From the NCBI RefSeq assembly GCF_000172635.2, contig NC_018632.1, positions 3,782,001-3,846,000 of the forward strand: 64,000 bases of DNA, in the 5' to 3' direction. Position numbers and translations under genes: made by a program. The stretch is from Alteromonas macleodii ATCC 27126 (GTDB taxonomy: Bacteria > Pseudomonadota > Gammaproteobacteria > Enterobacterales > Alteromonadaceae). How positions within the stretch are numbered: the first letter of the stretch is position 1; each line of letters begins with the position of its first letter. Below, one piece after another: positions 20,334 to 29,733 of this stretch. The notes beneath the pieces are model-generated. The model ran no database searches. It saw only the letters and a list, made by a program, of their open reading frames with translations, and was not told the origin of the DNA.

Positions 20334-21227
20334 ATGAAATCACTATATAAATCGTTAATTCATTTGGTCGTTTTTTTGACGAATTTCAGAATTGTTGCTA
20401 CCGGAAAGTGGATAATTTTTATCTTAGCTGCACTTGTGTGCGGTTCGATAAACTATTTTCAAAATTCCGATGAGTATAGTGACATCGCCCCACAAACCGG
20501 TCAATATTTAACCTGCAAAACTGATTTACGGGGCAATAGCGACGTCTTTTCTGTGTATGTTACTGACGGTAGAATTGCTGAAATGGCAAGTGAGCGCCTA
20601 TGCAATGATAAAACGATTAAGCGCCAATACGGTGAAGTTAAAGTTACAATAGGCCAAAGTGATTACGATACCTTTCGATACATTAATCATGGCGTTGTTG
20701 ATTTAGCGCTGGTGAAAAGTAATGTCGTAGATGCGTTCGGGGCTGACCAAATTTATGGATTGACCAAAGTAGCATCGCATCCTGACTACTCAGCTTTTTT
20801 TATCGCGCTAAGAGAACGACCGCTACTATCTAAAGAGTACTTGCTAGGTAAAAAGATAGGATTGCTCGATTATCCGAGCAGCCGTTCTGGTCATATTGTT
20901 CCCAAAACAGTTTTGCAGAACCTCGGACTCAGTGACTCCAATGTAGATATTGTTTACTTCAGTTCTCACCAAGAACTGCGACGAGCTTTGCTCGCGGGTG
21001 ATATTGATATTATCTCCTCATATTGGGCAGAAGAAGATAAAGACAACTTCTCAAGAAACTATGCAACGCCGCTGCAGGAAAGTGTAAGTGGAATGCAATG
21101 GTATTTGAAAATGCAGACGCAAAACACAGACTTATTTTGCGCTATACAGTCGGTAATTCATGAAGTTGCAATGTCTCATCCTAGACCTTATTACAAAACT
21201 ATTACATTAGAGGAAGGGTGTAACTAA
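20334..21227 (+). CDS. Membrane-anchored PhnD-like solute-binding protein
   Basis: A 297-residue protein with one N-terminal TM helix (about 24-42) and a predicted periplasmic part resembling phosphonate/phosphate-type binding proteins of the PBP type 2 fold. Supporting segments are the DLALVKSNVVDAFG strand-helix, the hinge-like LLGKKIGLLDYPSSRSG, and LRRALLAGDIDIISSYW. It is not a lipoprotein and has no ABC permease or ATPase nearby, so a sensing role is more likely than uptake. The next gene starts on its stop codon (TAATG overlap), so the two products probably work together. AT-rich, with a weak ribosome site. Confidence 0.65.
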   Translation: MKSLYKSLIHLVVFLTNFRIVATGKWIIFILAALVCGSINYFQNSDEYSDIAPQTGQYLTCKTDLRGNSDVFSVYVTDGRIAEMASERLCNDKTIKRQYGEVKVTIGQSDYDTFRYINHGVVDLALVKSNVVDAFGADQIYGLTKVASHPDYSAFFIALRERPLLSKEYLLGKKIGLLDYPSSRSGHIVPKTVLQNLGLSDSNVDIVYFSSHQELRRALLAGDIDIISSYWAEEDKDNFSRNYATPLQESVSGMQWYLKMQTQNTDLFCAIQSVIHEVAMSHPRPYYKTITLEEGCN

Positions 21228-22180
21228 TGGGTAGTAAGAGAATATATTTTAAGCCCAAAGCCTTTATCATCTTTAATGGTCTTGTCTTGTTAGCATGTTT
21301 CCAATTCATCGCTTTAACTGCACAATACTTTTCACACCATACTTCTCTTCACCGTGCACTTGATAAGGTAGAGCGAAGGGTAAGCCTAGACAGCGCGTTT
21401 TTAGACGTTGGAAACAACACCCTTAACACGCCTGTAAATCAGTTCGCCATTTACCGTTATCTTGGAAAACTAAACGGCACGCTTAAGGACGAAAACTACC
21501 CCGTTCTAGTCAGAGGAATCCAAGATATTGTGACGAGCAATGAAGACTTTACGGGTTACCCTTTGTCTTTTACGGCAAATTTCGTCAACGCTGAACAAGT
21601 CATTAAGGTAGAGATGCGAAGTAAAGCCGTCACCAGTACTTTTGCTTTTAGTTGGACTGCGCTTATCGCATCATTACTCGTTACACCATTTTTTGCTGTT
21701 TCGAGTAAAACCAAAAGGAAACGCGCAACCTTAGAAGAAGTTATCCCTCCTTCCCCAAAACTCGTAATCAACTTAAAAGATAAAACGATTTCTAACGGAA
21801 TCGATGACAAAGCCATCACGTTGCAGAATAAACCACTGTGCTTTTACACGGCTCTAGTAAAATATTGTATAGAGCACCCCGATCAGCCTCTACAGCCACA
21901 TAAAGACGTTCCGACTGAACTACTGGCTTTGGCCAACAAGAGTTTTGGTCGATTAATCGAATTGGGCCATACCAAGCGAAAACGCCCAGATTTCAATGCA
22001 AATTTAGATAAAACCCTCAGCGAAATACGCGCTGCACTTGACGATGTATTTTCTGGTTATGTTGATGAAAAAGAGACCTACTACCCACCCAGAGCGCAAG
22101 GTGAGGGCTCTCGCTCAAAGCAGCATTCGTATGCATTACCGAGTATTAAGGACGACGATATAGAGATAATTGGTAACTAG
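21227..22180 (+). CDS. Two-TM protein with cytoplasmic C-terminal domain, unknown function
   Basis: 317 residues, not recognised. Two hydrophobic helices (about 13-33 and 141-162) bracket a periplasmic loop of about 105 residues. The second helix is followed by a basic KTKRKR stop-transfer segment and a cytoplasmic domain of about 150 residues. That domain (170-285) alternates short strands and helices with basic patches and could be a winged-helix DNA-binding fold; this is a guess from pattern, not a match. Coupled to the upstream PhnD-like gene by a 1-nt overlap. A split transmembrane sensor/regulator is one reading. Confidence 0.55.
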   Translation: MGSKRIYFKPKAFIIFNGLVLLACFQFIALTAQYFSHHTSLHRALDKVERRVSLDSAFLDVGNNTLNTPVNQFAIYRYLGKLNGTLKDENYPVLVRGIQDIVTSNEDFTGYPLSFTANFVNAEQVIKVEMRSKAVTSTFAFSWTALIASLLVTPFFAVSSKTKRKRATLEEVIPPSPKLVINLKDKTISNGIDDKAITLQNKPLCFYTALVKYCIEHPDQPLQPHKDVPTELLALANKSFGRLIELGHTKRKRPDFNANLDKTLSEIRAALDDVFSGYVDEKETYYPPRAQGEGSRSKQHSYALPSIKDDDIEIIGN

Positions 22181-22388
22181 CGATATTTTGACTTGTTCAG
22201 TTAAAAACTGACCACTTGGAGAACTTTTTGGTATTTTTTGCATGCTGACTAAACACCCTGCAATACCTTGAAAATACGATAAAGTTCTAGCAAAGACCGA
22301 TCCAAAAACCGAGAACTTGTGAATATAACATTGATTCGCGAGGCCTAAACGCGTATCTTTGCACCAACAAAATCAGCTTTATAGTACT

Positions 22389-23012
22389 ATGCAATCGCCA
22401 CTTATTATTGCCATTTCTGGAGCTTCTGGCTCTGGGAAGTCTCTTTTTACAAAAAATTTGTTTAACGGCTTCAGTGCTCAAGGCCGCCCTGTTCAAGTGC
22501 TGCGCGAAGATCACTACTACCGTGCGCAAGATCATCTTCCCATGGAGCAACGTGAGAAGAACAACTATGATCACCCGAATGCCTTTGAACATGAGCTTTT
22601 GAAAGCGCACTTGCAAGCATTGCGCGATGGTCAGCCTATTGACTATCCACATTACTGCTATAAAACGCATACGCGTTTGCCTGAAACTGAGCGTCTAAAT
22701 CCTGCGCCAGTCATTATTCTTGAAGGTATCATGCTACTTGCTCGTACTGATCTACTTCCTTTGTACGACGTGAAGATCTTCATTGATACTCCTCTTGATA
22801 TTTGTTTGATGCGCAGAATGATGCGCGACCTAAAAGAACGCGGTCGTAGTATTGAATCTGTGGCAAAACAGTACGAAGAAACTGTTAAGCCTATGTATCA
22901 TCAATTTATCGAACCTAGCCGCTTCACTGCCGACGTAGTAGTGACGCAAGGTGGCAAAAACCAAATTGCATTAGATGTGATCAAATCACACATTCAGCAA
23001 GCGCTTCTTTAA
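22389..23012 (+). CDS. udk: Uridine kinase
   Basis: Phosphorylates uridine and cytidine to the monophosphates with ATP or GTP, salvage pathway. The Walker A GASGSGKS lies at residues 11-18; the nucleoside-binding segments EDHYYRAQDHLP and YDHPNAFEHELL and the lid RRMMRDLKERGR are all present. The frame is open from a TTG at 22359, but the ATG at 22389 gives a normal 207-residue protein. It is followed 12 bp later by nupC, forming an uptake-plus-phosphorylation operon. Confidence 0.94.
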   Translation: MQSPLIIAISGASGSGKSLFTKNLFNGFSAQGRPVQVLREDHYYRAQDHLPMEQREKNNYDHPNAFEHELLKAHLQALRDGQPIDYPHYCYKTHTRLPETERLNPAPVIILEGIMLLARTDLLPLYDVKIFIDTPLDICLMRRMMRDLKERGRSIESVAKQYEETVKPMYHQFIEPSRFTADVVVTQGGKNQIALDVIKSHIQQALL

Positions 23013-23024
23013 GGGAACATTACT

Positions 23025-24236
23025 ATGGTGAGTTTACTGGGCATTGCAGTCCTTCTGGGTATTGCCTTCGCGTTATCATCGGCGAAACGCAATATAAATT
23101 GGCGCACCGTTGGTGGCGCATTTGCTATTCAAGCATCCGTTGGCGCGTTTGTCCTGTATTCTGAACCTGGTAAAGAAGTATTGTTGAGCGCGACGCGTTT
23201 TGTCGCCAACATCATTGCTTATAGCCAAGAAGGCATTAATTTCTTGTTCGGTCCTATTGGCGACAAGTCAATCGCGTTTATTTTTGCCTTTAACGTGCTT
23301 CCAGTTATCGTGTTTTTCTCGGCGCTTATTGCCGTTCTTTATCACCTCAAAGTAATGGGTTTGATCATCAAGGTTATCGGTGGCTTTTTACAGAAAGCGC
23401 TGGGAACTAGCCGACCTGAATCCATGTCTTCTGCTGCCAATATTTTTGTGGGCCAAACAGAAGCGCCTCTTGTGGTTCGCCCTTTTATTCCACACATGAC
23501 GAGCTCTGAGCTATTTGCCATTATGGTGGGTGGTTTAGCGTCAATTGCTGGTTCAGTAATGGCGGGCTACGCTGGCATGGGGGTAGATCTTAAGTATTTG
23601 CTAGCAGCTAGCTTTATGGCTGCGCCAGGTGGCTTACTTATGGCAAAAATCATGTTGCCAGAAACCAGTAAGCCAAATGAAGATTTACATGACGTAGATG
23701 CGGAAGATACCGGCTACGCCAATGTATTTGATGCAGCCGCCAGTGGCGCTGCATCAGGCATGCAACTTGCGTTAAACGTAGGTGCAATGCTACTCGCTTT
23801 CATAGCACTTATTGCCATGTTTAACGGCCTTATTGGCTGGACAGCAGGATTATTTGGCTATGAAAACGTGACGTTTGAAGGGATCCTGGGTTATGTGCTT
23901 CAACCTCTTGCATGGGCAATCGGCGTACCATGGGAGGAAGCGCAACTTGCAGGCAGCTTTATTGGTCAGAAAATGGTAGTTAACGAATTTGTTGCCTACC
24001 TAAACTTCCTAGAGAACCAATCACAGCTATCTGAAGCATCTCAGGCCATTATCACCTTTGCACTCTGTGGTTTTGCAAACTTCTCTTCTATCGCTATTTT
24101 GATGGGTGGAATTGGTGCCATGGCACCAACACGCAGAAAAGAAATTGCGAGACTGGGGTTAAAAGCTGTTATTGCTGCAACGTTATCTAACTTAATGAGT
24201 GCCGCGCTAGCGGGCTTTTACCTCTCTCTTGGTTAA
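23025..24236 (+). CDS. nupC: NupC family nucleoside permease
   Basis: Concentrative nucleoside transporter (403 residues, many TM helices). Family motifs are visible: [44 protein letters not shown] and [17 protein letters not shown], which form the nucleoside and cation site. AAGGGA precedes the ATG. Operon with udk, so imported pyrimidine nucleosides are trapped as nucleotides. Confidence 0.95.
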   Translation: MVSLLGIAVLLGIAFALSSAKRNINWRTVGGAFAIQASVGAFVLYSEPGKEVLLSATRFVANIIAYSQEGINFLFGPIGDKSIAFIFAFNVLPVIVFFSALIAVLYHLKVMGLIIKVIGGFLQKALGTSRPESMSSAANIFVGQTEAPLVVRPFIPHMTSSELFAIMVGGLASIAGSVMAGYAGMGVDLKYLLAASFMAAPGGLLMAKIMLPETSKPNEDLHDVDAEDTGYANVFDAAASGAASGMQLALNVGAMLLAFIALIAMFNGLIGWTAGLFGYENVTFEGILGYVLQPLAWAIGVPWEEAQLAGSFIGQKMVVNEFVAYLNFLENQSQLSEASQAIITFALCGFANFSSIAILMGGIGAMAPTRRKEIARLGLKAVIAATLSNLMSAALAGFYLSLG

Positions 24237-24250
24237 ATTTCATTAATTTG

Positions 24251-24286
24251 GACCAGTTGGTCAAGATTTTACTAGACTAACTGGTC
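24251..24286. promoter_or_regulatory. Two GAC-N6-GTC palindromes upstream of the oxygenase gene
   Basis: GACCAGTTGGTC (24251-24262) and GACTAACTGGTC (24275-24286) are spaced 24 bp centre to centre, about 120-155 bp before the oxygenase start. They resemble the palindrome at 20140. The outer half-sites GACCAGTT and AACTGGTC could also pair as an 8-bp hairpin after nupC, so a terminator role is an alternative. Confidence 0.45.
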
Positions 24287-24405
24287 AGGTTTCTGTAAAT
24301 TACGCGCAAATTCCTCGCGGGGTTGATTTATGTCAATTTCTGCGACTTTTTTCTGTAGCCCGTCTACCTTTATAATGCCGCAGTCAAAATATACGGGATA
24401 AAGTT

Positions 24406-25245
24406 ATGCAATTAGTTGCTGTTGATTACCAAGCGGAAAACGCACAAGAAGAATTCGTGAAGTCACTTCGCGAGACAGGGTTCGGTGTTTTAAAAAATCA
24501 CCCTATCCAACAGTCATTAGTTCAAGGTATTTACGACAATTGGCAGGGCTTCTTCGACAGTGAAGAGAAGAACGATTACCTGTACAACAAGGGTAAACAA
24601 GACGGATTTTTCCCTCAGAGCGTATCTGAGGTAGCCAAAGGCTTTACGAAAAAAGACATTAAAGAGTATTACCATTTCTATCCGTGGGGTCAGTGTCCAG
24701 AAGCGCTACACCCGCAGATTTCCCAGTACTATGGGGAAGCAAACACACTAGCGAAAGAGCTATTGGGTTGGATAGAAAAACATTCTCCTTCAGAGGTGAG
24801 CGATAAGTACAGTCAACCGCTGGGTGACATGATCAAAGATTCTGATCAAACCTTGCTACGTATACTGCACTACCCACCACTAAAAGGTGATGAAGAAGTA
24901 GACGCAATTCGCGCAGCTGCTCACGAAGATATTAATTTGATTACTATCTTGCCTGCAGCCAACGAGCCTGGATTGCAAGTACAAGCTAAAGACGGTAGTT
25001 GGATTGAAGTTCCGTGTGATTTCGGGAACTTGATTGTGAATATTGGCGACATGCTTCAAGAAGCATCTGGCGGATACTTCCCATCAACTACGCATAGGGT
25101 TGTAAACCCAGATGGTGCTGACATGACGAAATCTCGTATTTCATTGCCACTGTTCTTACACCCTAGACCAGATGTTGTTCTTTCAGAACGTCATACCGCA
25201 GGGTCATACCTGCAAGAGCGCCTTCGTGAGCTGGGCGTTATATAA
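24406..25245 (+). CDS. 2-oxoglutarate/Fe(II) oxygenase, isopenicillin N synthase-like
   Basis: A 279-residue cytoplasmic non-haem iron oxygenase. The N-terminal DIOX_N-like region (1-100) is followed by the double-stranded beta-helix with iron ligands H173 and D175 (AAHEDIN) and H230 (TTHRVV). The co-substrate motif RxS is at R244/S246 (SRISLPLF). The substrate is unknown; bacterial relatives are annotated broadly as isopenicillin N synthase family without making penicillins. Monocistronic with a strong terminator. Two palindromes lie upstream. Confidence 0.85.
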   Translation: MQLVAVDYQAENAQEEFVKSLRETGFGVLKNHPIQQSLVQGIYDNWQGFFDSEEKNDYLYNKGKQDGFFPQSVSEVAKGFTKKDIKEYYHFYPWGQCPEALHPQISQYYGEANTLAKELLGWIEKHSPSEVSDKYSQPLGDMIKDSDQTLLRILHYPPLKGDEEVDAIRAAAHEDINLITILPAANEPGLQVQAKDGSWIEVPCDFGNLIVNIGDMLQEASGGYFPSTTHRVVNPDGADMTKSRISLPLFLHPRPDVVLSERHTAGSYLQERLRELGVI

Positions 25246-25275
25246 ATTAAGTTCCTTTTGTAGTGTTATTCTTTT

Positions 25276-25302
25276 GCCGCAGCTAGTCTGCGGCTTTTTT
25301 TT
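25276..25302 (+). terminator. Terminator of the oxygenase gene
   Basis: A perfect 7-bp GC-rich stem GCCGCAG / CTGCGGC with a 5-nt loop is followed by eight T. It touches the 3' end of the convergent lipoprotein gene. Confidence 0.93.
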
Positions 25303-26458
25303 AACTGCTTGCTAACGTTGCCAGTTTTGACGAATAGCGTTGCTTTTCTTGCTCATTGGGCGAATACCTGACCGCTCGCTCTAAATAACGTTGAGCTTCA
25401 CTTACATCACCTAACTCGTGATAGGCCTTTGCCATCCCAAATAGAATCTCATGGCGCGCGTTATCAAGTCTTAGTCCTCTTTCGTAATGAACTATTGCCA
25501 ATGCAATATCACCTGCCTCAAGTGCCTGTTCTCCTAAAATGTAATGGTAATATGGATTATGCTTCCGCTTAGCTTCTACCATTTGGGTTATTTTTAAGGC
25601 CTCGTCATCTCTATCTTGATAAGTGTAAAGAATGGATAAATTTTCCCATGCGGTTAAGTTTTCTTCATTTAGCGATAGTGCGTGTTTGTATGTCATTTCA
25701 GACTGCTCATATTCATCCACCATTCTATAAAGCACACCTAAGTTCACCCAGCTCTGCTGAAGGTCGGGAGCGACTTTTGCTGCTGCACGAAAATAGCTAT
25801 AAGCCCGAGTGTAGCTGTTCGCCACTAAGGCATCCGCTCCTTTGTTGTTGTAATACATTGCTATTACTTTGTTTTTGGAAACGGCATTTCTTGGGAAGTA
25901 ATTTCGCAGCATTTGTGGATCAAAATCAACGTCTGCCCACGTTCCTCCCACAGCTGCAACAGGACTTTCATTTGGCAATGAGAGTCGAAGGTTAATGTGC
26001 CCATTCAGTAAGCTATACCCTTCTCGTCGTGTCCAGTATTCCGGAATTTCCACCTCGTAAAATGTTGCATTGAGTCCAACGTGTTCTGCCAAAGCGTACG
26101 TCATAATAGAAAGAGACAGACAGTTCGCGGCTCGGTTATTAAATGTTGTATTTGCCGTTGTATTTGCGCTGTTACGATAAAGCATCCCATGATCAGAATG
26201 ATCGAAAATTGCTTTTACTAACCCTTTTACATTCTTTTGCAGGATACTTTTTTCGTAAACTGCCCTTTCGGCAAAAAACTGTGCGTCTTCGTCTAAGTAA
26301 AAAATTTCATCTGAAGACTCTACGGGAAATAACGTATAGGAAGGAAAGAGACTGTCATTTAACAAAGTGGGCGCATCTTTTACATGCTGATTATCAGTGG
26401 TTTGGCAAGCGGCAAGCACTATGCATAACAACAAAGGAACAGCGAGTCGAGCATTCAT
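25301..26458 (-). CDS. Lipoprotein with transglutaminase-like segment and TPR repeats
   Basis: 385 residues, function unknown. A lipoprotein signal with lipobox LAAC occurs near residue 18. The middle part (about 100-165) has RAANCLSLSIMTYALAEH and, about 40 residues on, GHINLRL, which looks like the Cys and His segments of a transglutaminase-like fold. TPR units follow from about 195 to the end (YSYFRAAAKVAPDLQQSW, WVNLGVLYRM, AIVHYERGLRLD). The ATG at 26458 has AAGGTG upstream and is preferred over a GTG 9 bp earlier. Convergent with the oxygenase gene. Confidence 0.7.
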   Translation of the reverse strand: MNARLAVPLLLCIVLAACQTTDNQHVKDAPTLLNDSLFPSYTLFPVESSDEIFYLDEDAQFFAERAVYEKSILQKNVKGLVKAIFDHSDHGMLYRNSANTTANTTFNNRAANCLSLSIMTYALAEHVGLNATFYEVEIPEYWTRREGYSLLNGHINLRLSLPNESPVAAVGGTWADVDFDPQMLRNYFPRNAVSKNKVIAMYYNNKGADALVANSYTRAYSYFRAAAKVAPDLQQSWVNLGVLYRMVDEYEQSEMTYKHALSLNEENLTAWENLSILYTYQDRDDEALKITQMVEAKRKHNPYYHYILGEQALEAGDIALAIVHYERGLRLDNARHEILFGMAKAYHELGDVSEAQRYLERAVRYSPNEQEKQRYSSKLATLASS

Positions 26459-26743
26459 AATAGGCACCTTTCTTATTTACTCGATAGATTAAGTATAGCA
26501 GTGCGCCATGAATTTACATTTTATTTACAACCCAGTTTAAAGCTCGTTCAACGCATAATTTTACTTGCTTCCTTAGGTGCTCATACATTGCGACTTGGCA
26601 TTACACAAAGTTAATCATCAAATTTCCCTGAAGTGCCGTAACAATTCTCAATTCAGTAGCTTTCAGTGGCGTAGGTCAGTAGTTGGCGAAACGAAGGATG
26701 TTGAATTTCACTTAACGTAATTTAATAGGTAAAAGGAAAGAAT

Positions 26744-27250
26744 ATGAGAAAGTTAATTAGTGCGTTCTTCTTAGTTGTATTGAGTGCCTCAGCGGTTGCT
26801 GGCCATCATGCAAAGGATGGACATAAAGATATTGTCGACACCGCAGCAAGCAACGACATGTTCTCAACACTTGTCACCGCAGTTAAGTCTGCAGACTTGG
26901 TCACTACACTAAAGGGAGATGGGCCATTCACTGTATTCGCTCCCACCGATGAAGCTTTTGCTGCACTCCCGGCAGGCACCATTGAAATGCTGTTGAAACC
27001 TGAGAATAAACAAACCCTTGTTAAAATTCTCACTTATCACGTAGTAACGGGTAAAGTCACAGCAAAAGATGTAGCTGGGCTATCTGATGCCACTACCGTC
27101 GAAGGAAGCAAGGTAATGGTCTCAACTGATATGAATAAGGTTATGATAAACGACGCAAATGTGATCAAAGCCGACATCATGACGAGTAACGGTGTTATTC
27201 ACGTGATCGATACCGTGTTGCTTCCAAACGATGTTAAAGCGGCGCTGTAA
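26744..27250 (+). CDS. Secreted fasciclin (FAS1) domain protein
   Basis: 168 residues: a Sec signal (cleavage after about SASAVA), then one FAS1 domain. Both FAS1 conserved boxes are clear: [15 protein letters not shown] (H1) and [11 protein letters not shown], with the terminal [14 protein letters not shown] (H2). Such domains are usually adhesion or surface proteins in bacteria; the exact role is unknown. A good ribosome site (AAAGGAAAG) precedes the ATG. Single-gene unit. Confidence 0.9.
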   Translation: MRKLISAFFLVVLSASAVAGHHAKDGHKDIVDTAASNDMFSTLVTAVKSADLVTTLKGDGPFTVFAPTDEAFAALPAGTIEMLLKPENKQTLVKILTYHVVTGKVTAKDVAGLSDATTVEGSKVMVSTDMNKVMINDANVIKADIMTSNGVIHVIDTVLLPNDVKAAL

Positions 27251-27277
27251 TCCCTCTTGCAAAGAAAAGCGCTGAAA

Positions 27278-27306
27278 ACGAAAGCACTAAAAATTAGTGC
27301 TTTCGT
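27278..27306 (+). terminator. Hairpin after the fasciclin gene
   Basis: A 13-bp perfect stem ACGAAAGCACTAA / TTAGTGCTTTCGT with a 3-nt loop lies 28 bp after the stop. It lacks a T run behind it, so it may stabilise the 3' end rather than terminate. Confidence 0.5.
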
Positions 27307-27472
27307 TCATCGATTTATGGATGTGCTTCGATCTCTTCAACAAGTCTCGGCGTAGAAACATTAAACGGTTAGTTGGTCACGGGCATGTTTAACATACGCA
27401 TGTTTAAACAGGCCTTCGTTGTCATCTAACCAGTCGTCTGAATCCATTCAAGGAATAAAGAAAGGAGTTCAC

Positions 27473-27892
27473 GTGTTCACAGTCTACACATATAGTATTG
27501 CGGGCCTTTTGCTTATAAGCTTTACCGTTTTCGTGCAAAACATCGTTGCCGCTATCGCTCACAGAAAACAGTCTCGCTATATTCCAGGGAAAGTCAGCGA
27601 GGAATTGAGTCATGATAGTTTCGTATTCAGAAGCCACAGAACATTTCACAATTCGCTCGAAAATATTCATCAGTTTACGCTCCCAGCTCTTCTTTGCATT
27701 TTTCTTGGCGCATCAACCAGCATACTTGCAGCACTTGTTTGGATTTACGCGCTAAGTCGCATCATTCATATGGGACTGTATTACGCAATCGCTACAGAAA
27801 AAAATCCAAGCCCAAGAAGCTATTTTTATATGATAGGCACGCTGTGTACCTTCGGCGTATTTGGTCTTGCAGTGTTTAATTTGTTTTCCTAG
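27473..27892 (+). CDS. MAPEG-family membrane protein
   Basis: Small integral membrane protein (139 residues, four hydrophobic helices) of the eicosanoid/glutathione-metabolism MAPEG family. It has the characteristic RTFHNSLENIHQF segment (consensus R..HxNxxE) after the first loop. The frame is open from 27419, but a GTG at 27473 has AAAGGAG 5 nt upstream and starts right at the first TM helix. Bacterial MAPEG proteins often act in glutathione-dependent detoxification; the substrate is unknown. Confidence 0.8.
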   Translation: MFTVYTYSIAGLLLISFTVFVQNIVAAIAHRKQSRYIPGKVSEELSHDSFVFRSHRTFHNSLENIHQFTLPALLCIFLGASTSILAALVWIYALSRIIHMGLYYAIATEKNPSPRSYFYMIGTLCTFGVFGLAVFNLFS

Positions 27893-28026
27893 AAACGATA
27901 TAAAGTAAGAAGATAAGAGTGAAATTGAACCAAATGGTTAAATATTAAACTTTTGGTTAATCCACATTTTCTAAAATTAGGCGTACTCTTGAACCTGAAC
28001 ACTCACCTTTGTGTTTAGGAGTATTT

Positions 28027-29007
28027 GTGTATATTGAACAAGTTGGCGACCGAACTTTAGCAGATTGCAAAGTATTGATTGTCGACGACCAAGCCAGCAG
28101 CAGACTTGTTCTGGAAACTTTACTTGAAGACACAGTCGCCTGCGCCTCTGTGGGCTCAGGTAAAGAAGCAATTGAATATTGCAAGTACCATACGCCTGAC
28201 CTAATCCTCATGGATGTTTCAATGCCCGAATTAGACGGGCATCAGACCACCGCATTGTTAAGAAAAAAGCCGTTGTGTGCTCACATTCCTATTATTTTCG
28301 TGACCTCTTCGTCAAGTGATGAAGAAGAGTCGAGATGTTGGGAATCAGGCTGCGTTGACTTTGTGGTGAAGCCGGTAAACGCTTGTACCCTACGCAACCG
28401 TGTAAAATCACACATCAATCACAAGCTTAGAAACGATTTGCTCGAAAAGCTTATCTATGTAGATAAGTTAACAGGTGCCTACAATCGCCACTATTTAGAC
28501 GACTATTTACCCCGTTTAGTGAGAGATGGGTTACGTAACGTTACTCCTCTCTCCTTGGTTATTTTTGATGTTGACCACTTTAAACTGTTTAATGATATGT
28601 ATGGTCATATAGATGGCGATAGCTGTTTGTGGAAGGTCAGTAAAACGATCAACGACGCCCTACTTCGACCTATGGACAAATTAGTAAGAATTGGCGGTGA
28701 AGAGTTTTTGGTTATTCTGCCTAACACCGATGTAGACGGTGCAAAGGCCGTCACTGAGCGCTTATTGCGAACGGTTCATGACCTGAATATTCCTCATGCG
28801 GCATCTGAGTATGAGCGCGTTACGCTAAGTGCAGGCTTAGCCGTCAAGCATGCTGATGACAATAAAACTATCGACTACGTCATGTTAGAAGCAGACAAAA
28901 ATCTGTATGTGGCTAAAACCTCTGGACGGAATCAACTCGTGGCGCCGACAGCGGTAAGCGCTGGCAAAATAAATGCACCGAGTCACCCCACAAAACTTAA
29001 GGCCTAG
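28027..29007 (+). CDS. Response regulator with GGDEF domain (diguanylate cyclase)
   Basis: 326 residues. The receiver domain (about 12-130) has a phosphoacceptor Asp63 in LILMDVSMPE and the Lys in FVVKPVNA. The GGDEF domain (about 155-310) has the active-site motif GGEEF and an RxxD inhibitory site five residues before it (RPMD), so it should make cyclic di-GMP and be product-inhibited. The GTG at 28027 with AGGAG 5 nt upstream is preferred over an earlier TTG. No cognate histidine kinase is adjacent. Domain order resembles PleD/WspR-type cyclases with a single REC. Confidence 0.92.
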   Translation: MYIEQVGDRTLADCKVLIVDDQASSRLVLETLLEDTVACASVGSGKEAIEYCKYHTPDLILMDVSMPELDGHQTTALLRKKPLCAHIPIIFVTSSSSDEEESRCWESGCVDFVVKPVNACTLRNRVKSHINHKLRNDLLEKLIYVDKLTGAYNRHYLDDYLPRLVRDGLRNVTPLSLVIFDVDHFKLFNDMYGHIDGDSCLWKVSKTINDALLRPMDKLVRIGGEEFLVILPNTDVDGAKAVTERLLRTVHDLNIPHAASEYERVTLSAGLAVKHADDNKTIDYVMLEADKNLYVAKTSGRNQLVAPTAVSAGKINAPSHPTKLKA

Positions 29008-29039
29008 GCACTATAATTAGCATTGCCTTGCTTTAGACG

Positions 29040-29729
29040 CTAATGCGCTACTCCCAGCTTAAAACGGCCAACAGCATTCGTGTGAGCCAAAGACTCGAGT
29101 GAATTCTCCAAAGTAATTCCCAATTCATTTAGCTGGGCGTAAAACAACTGCATTGTCGCTAACGCATCATCTAGTGCGTTGTGTTCAGGAAACGCGGGTA
29201 AGTCTAACCGTTGCCTACAAACCGTTAGCGTTGCACTATTACTCGGTAGCACCTGATGTTGTTTGTTTAACTGATAAAGTGCGAGCTGAAGCGTATCAAG
29301 ATAGAGCACTTCCATCTGCGGTAATCCACACCGTTTGAAGGCACTATCAAGCGCCATCAAATCTAATCGCGCATTGTGAAAAATTAGAACATGTGTCTTC
29401 AGTAGTGGTAGCAATGAATTGATGGCGTCTGCTAAGCCTTCGCCTTGTTGCAAAATATCTAAGGTCAATCCGTGTATTACAGGGCTTTGTCCTAAGTCCG
29501 CTGACGTATTAATAACGTGATAGCCACTGGAGGAAAGCGTAATTTTTCCAGCTGAACCACTTACATAGCCAATCGATGTAATTTGAGTTGTCACAGGGTC
29601 TAACGATGTGAGCTCTAAATCAACAGACGCCAAAGGAGTGTCGCCCAACGTTTTATCACGTAATGACTTTCTGAATTGACGCTTCCCAAACAGTACCGAT
29701 GCACAGGCTTCGATTATTCGCGTTATCAT
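29040..29729 (-). CDS. DnaQ-like 3'-5' exonuclease (DEDDh)
   Basis: 229 residues. The exonuclease motifs are ASVDLELTSLDP (Exo I, DxE), FHNARLDLMAL (Exo II) and HNALDDALATM (Exo III, H-x4-D), marking the DEDDh group of the epsilon-subunit family. Not the replicative epsilon subunit, as it lacks a polymerase-binding tail. It follows the CBS/DUF294 gene by 4 bp and is probably co-translated with it. This pairing recurs beside symporter genes in related bacteria (recalled, not checked). Nucleic-acid substrate unknown. Confidence 0.85.
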   Translation of the reverse strand: MITRIIEACASVLFGKRQFRKSLRDKTLGDTPLASVDLELTSLDPVTTQITSIGYVSGSAGKITLSSSGYHVINTSADLGQSPVIHGLTLDILQQGEGLADAINSLLPLLKTHVLIFHNARLDLMALDSAFKRCGLPQMEVLYLDTLQLALYQLNKQHQVLPSNSATLTVCRQRLDLPAFPEHNALDDALATMQLFYAQLNELGITLENSLESLAHTNAVGRFKLGVAH

Positions 29730-29733
29730 GGGG

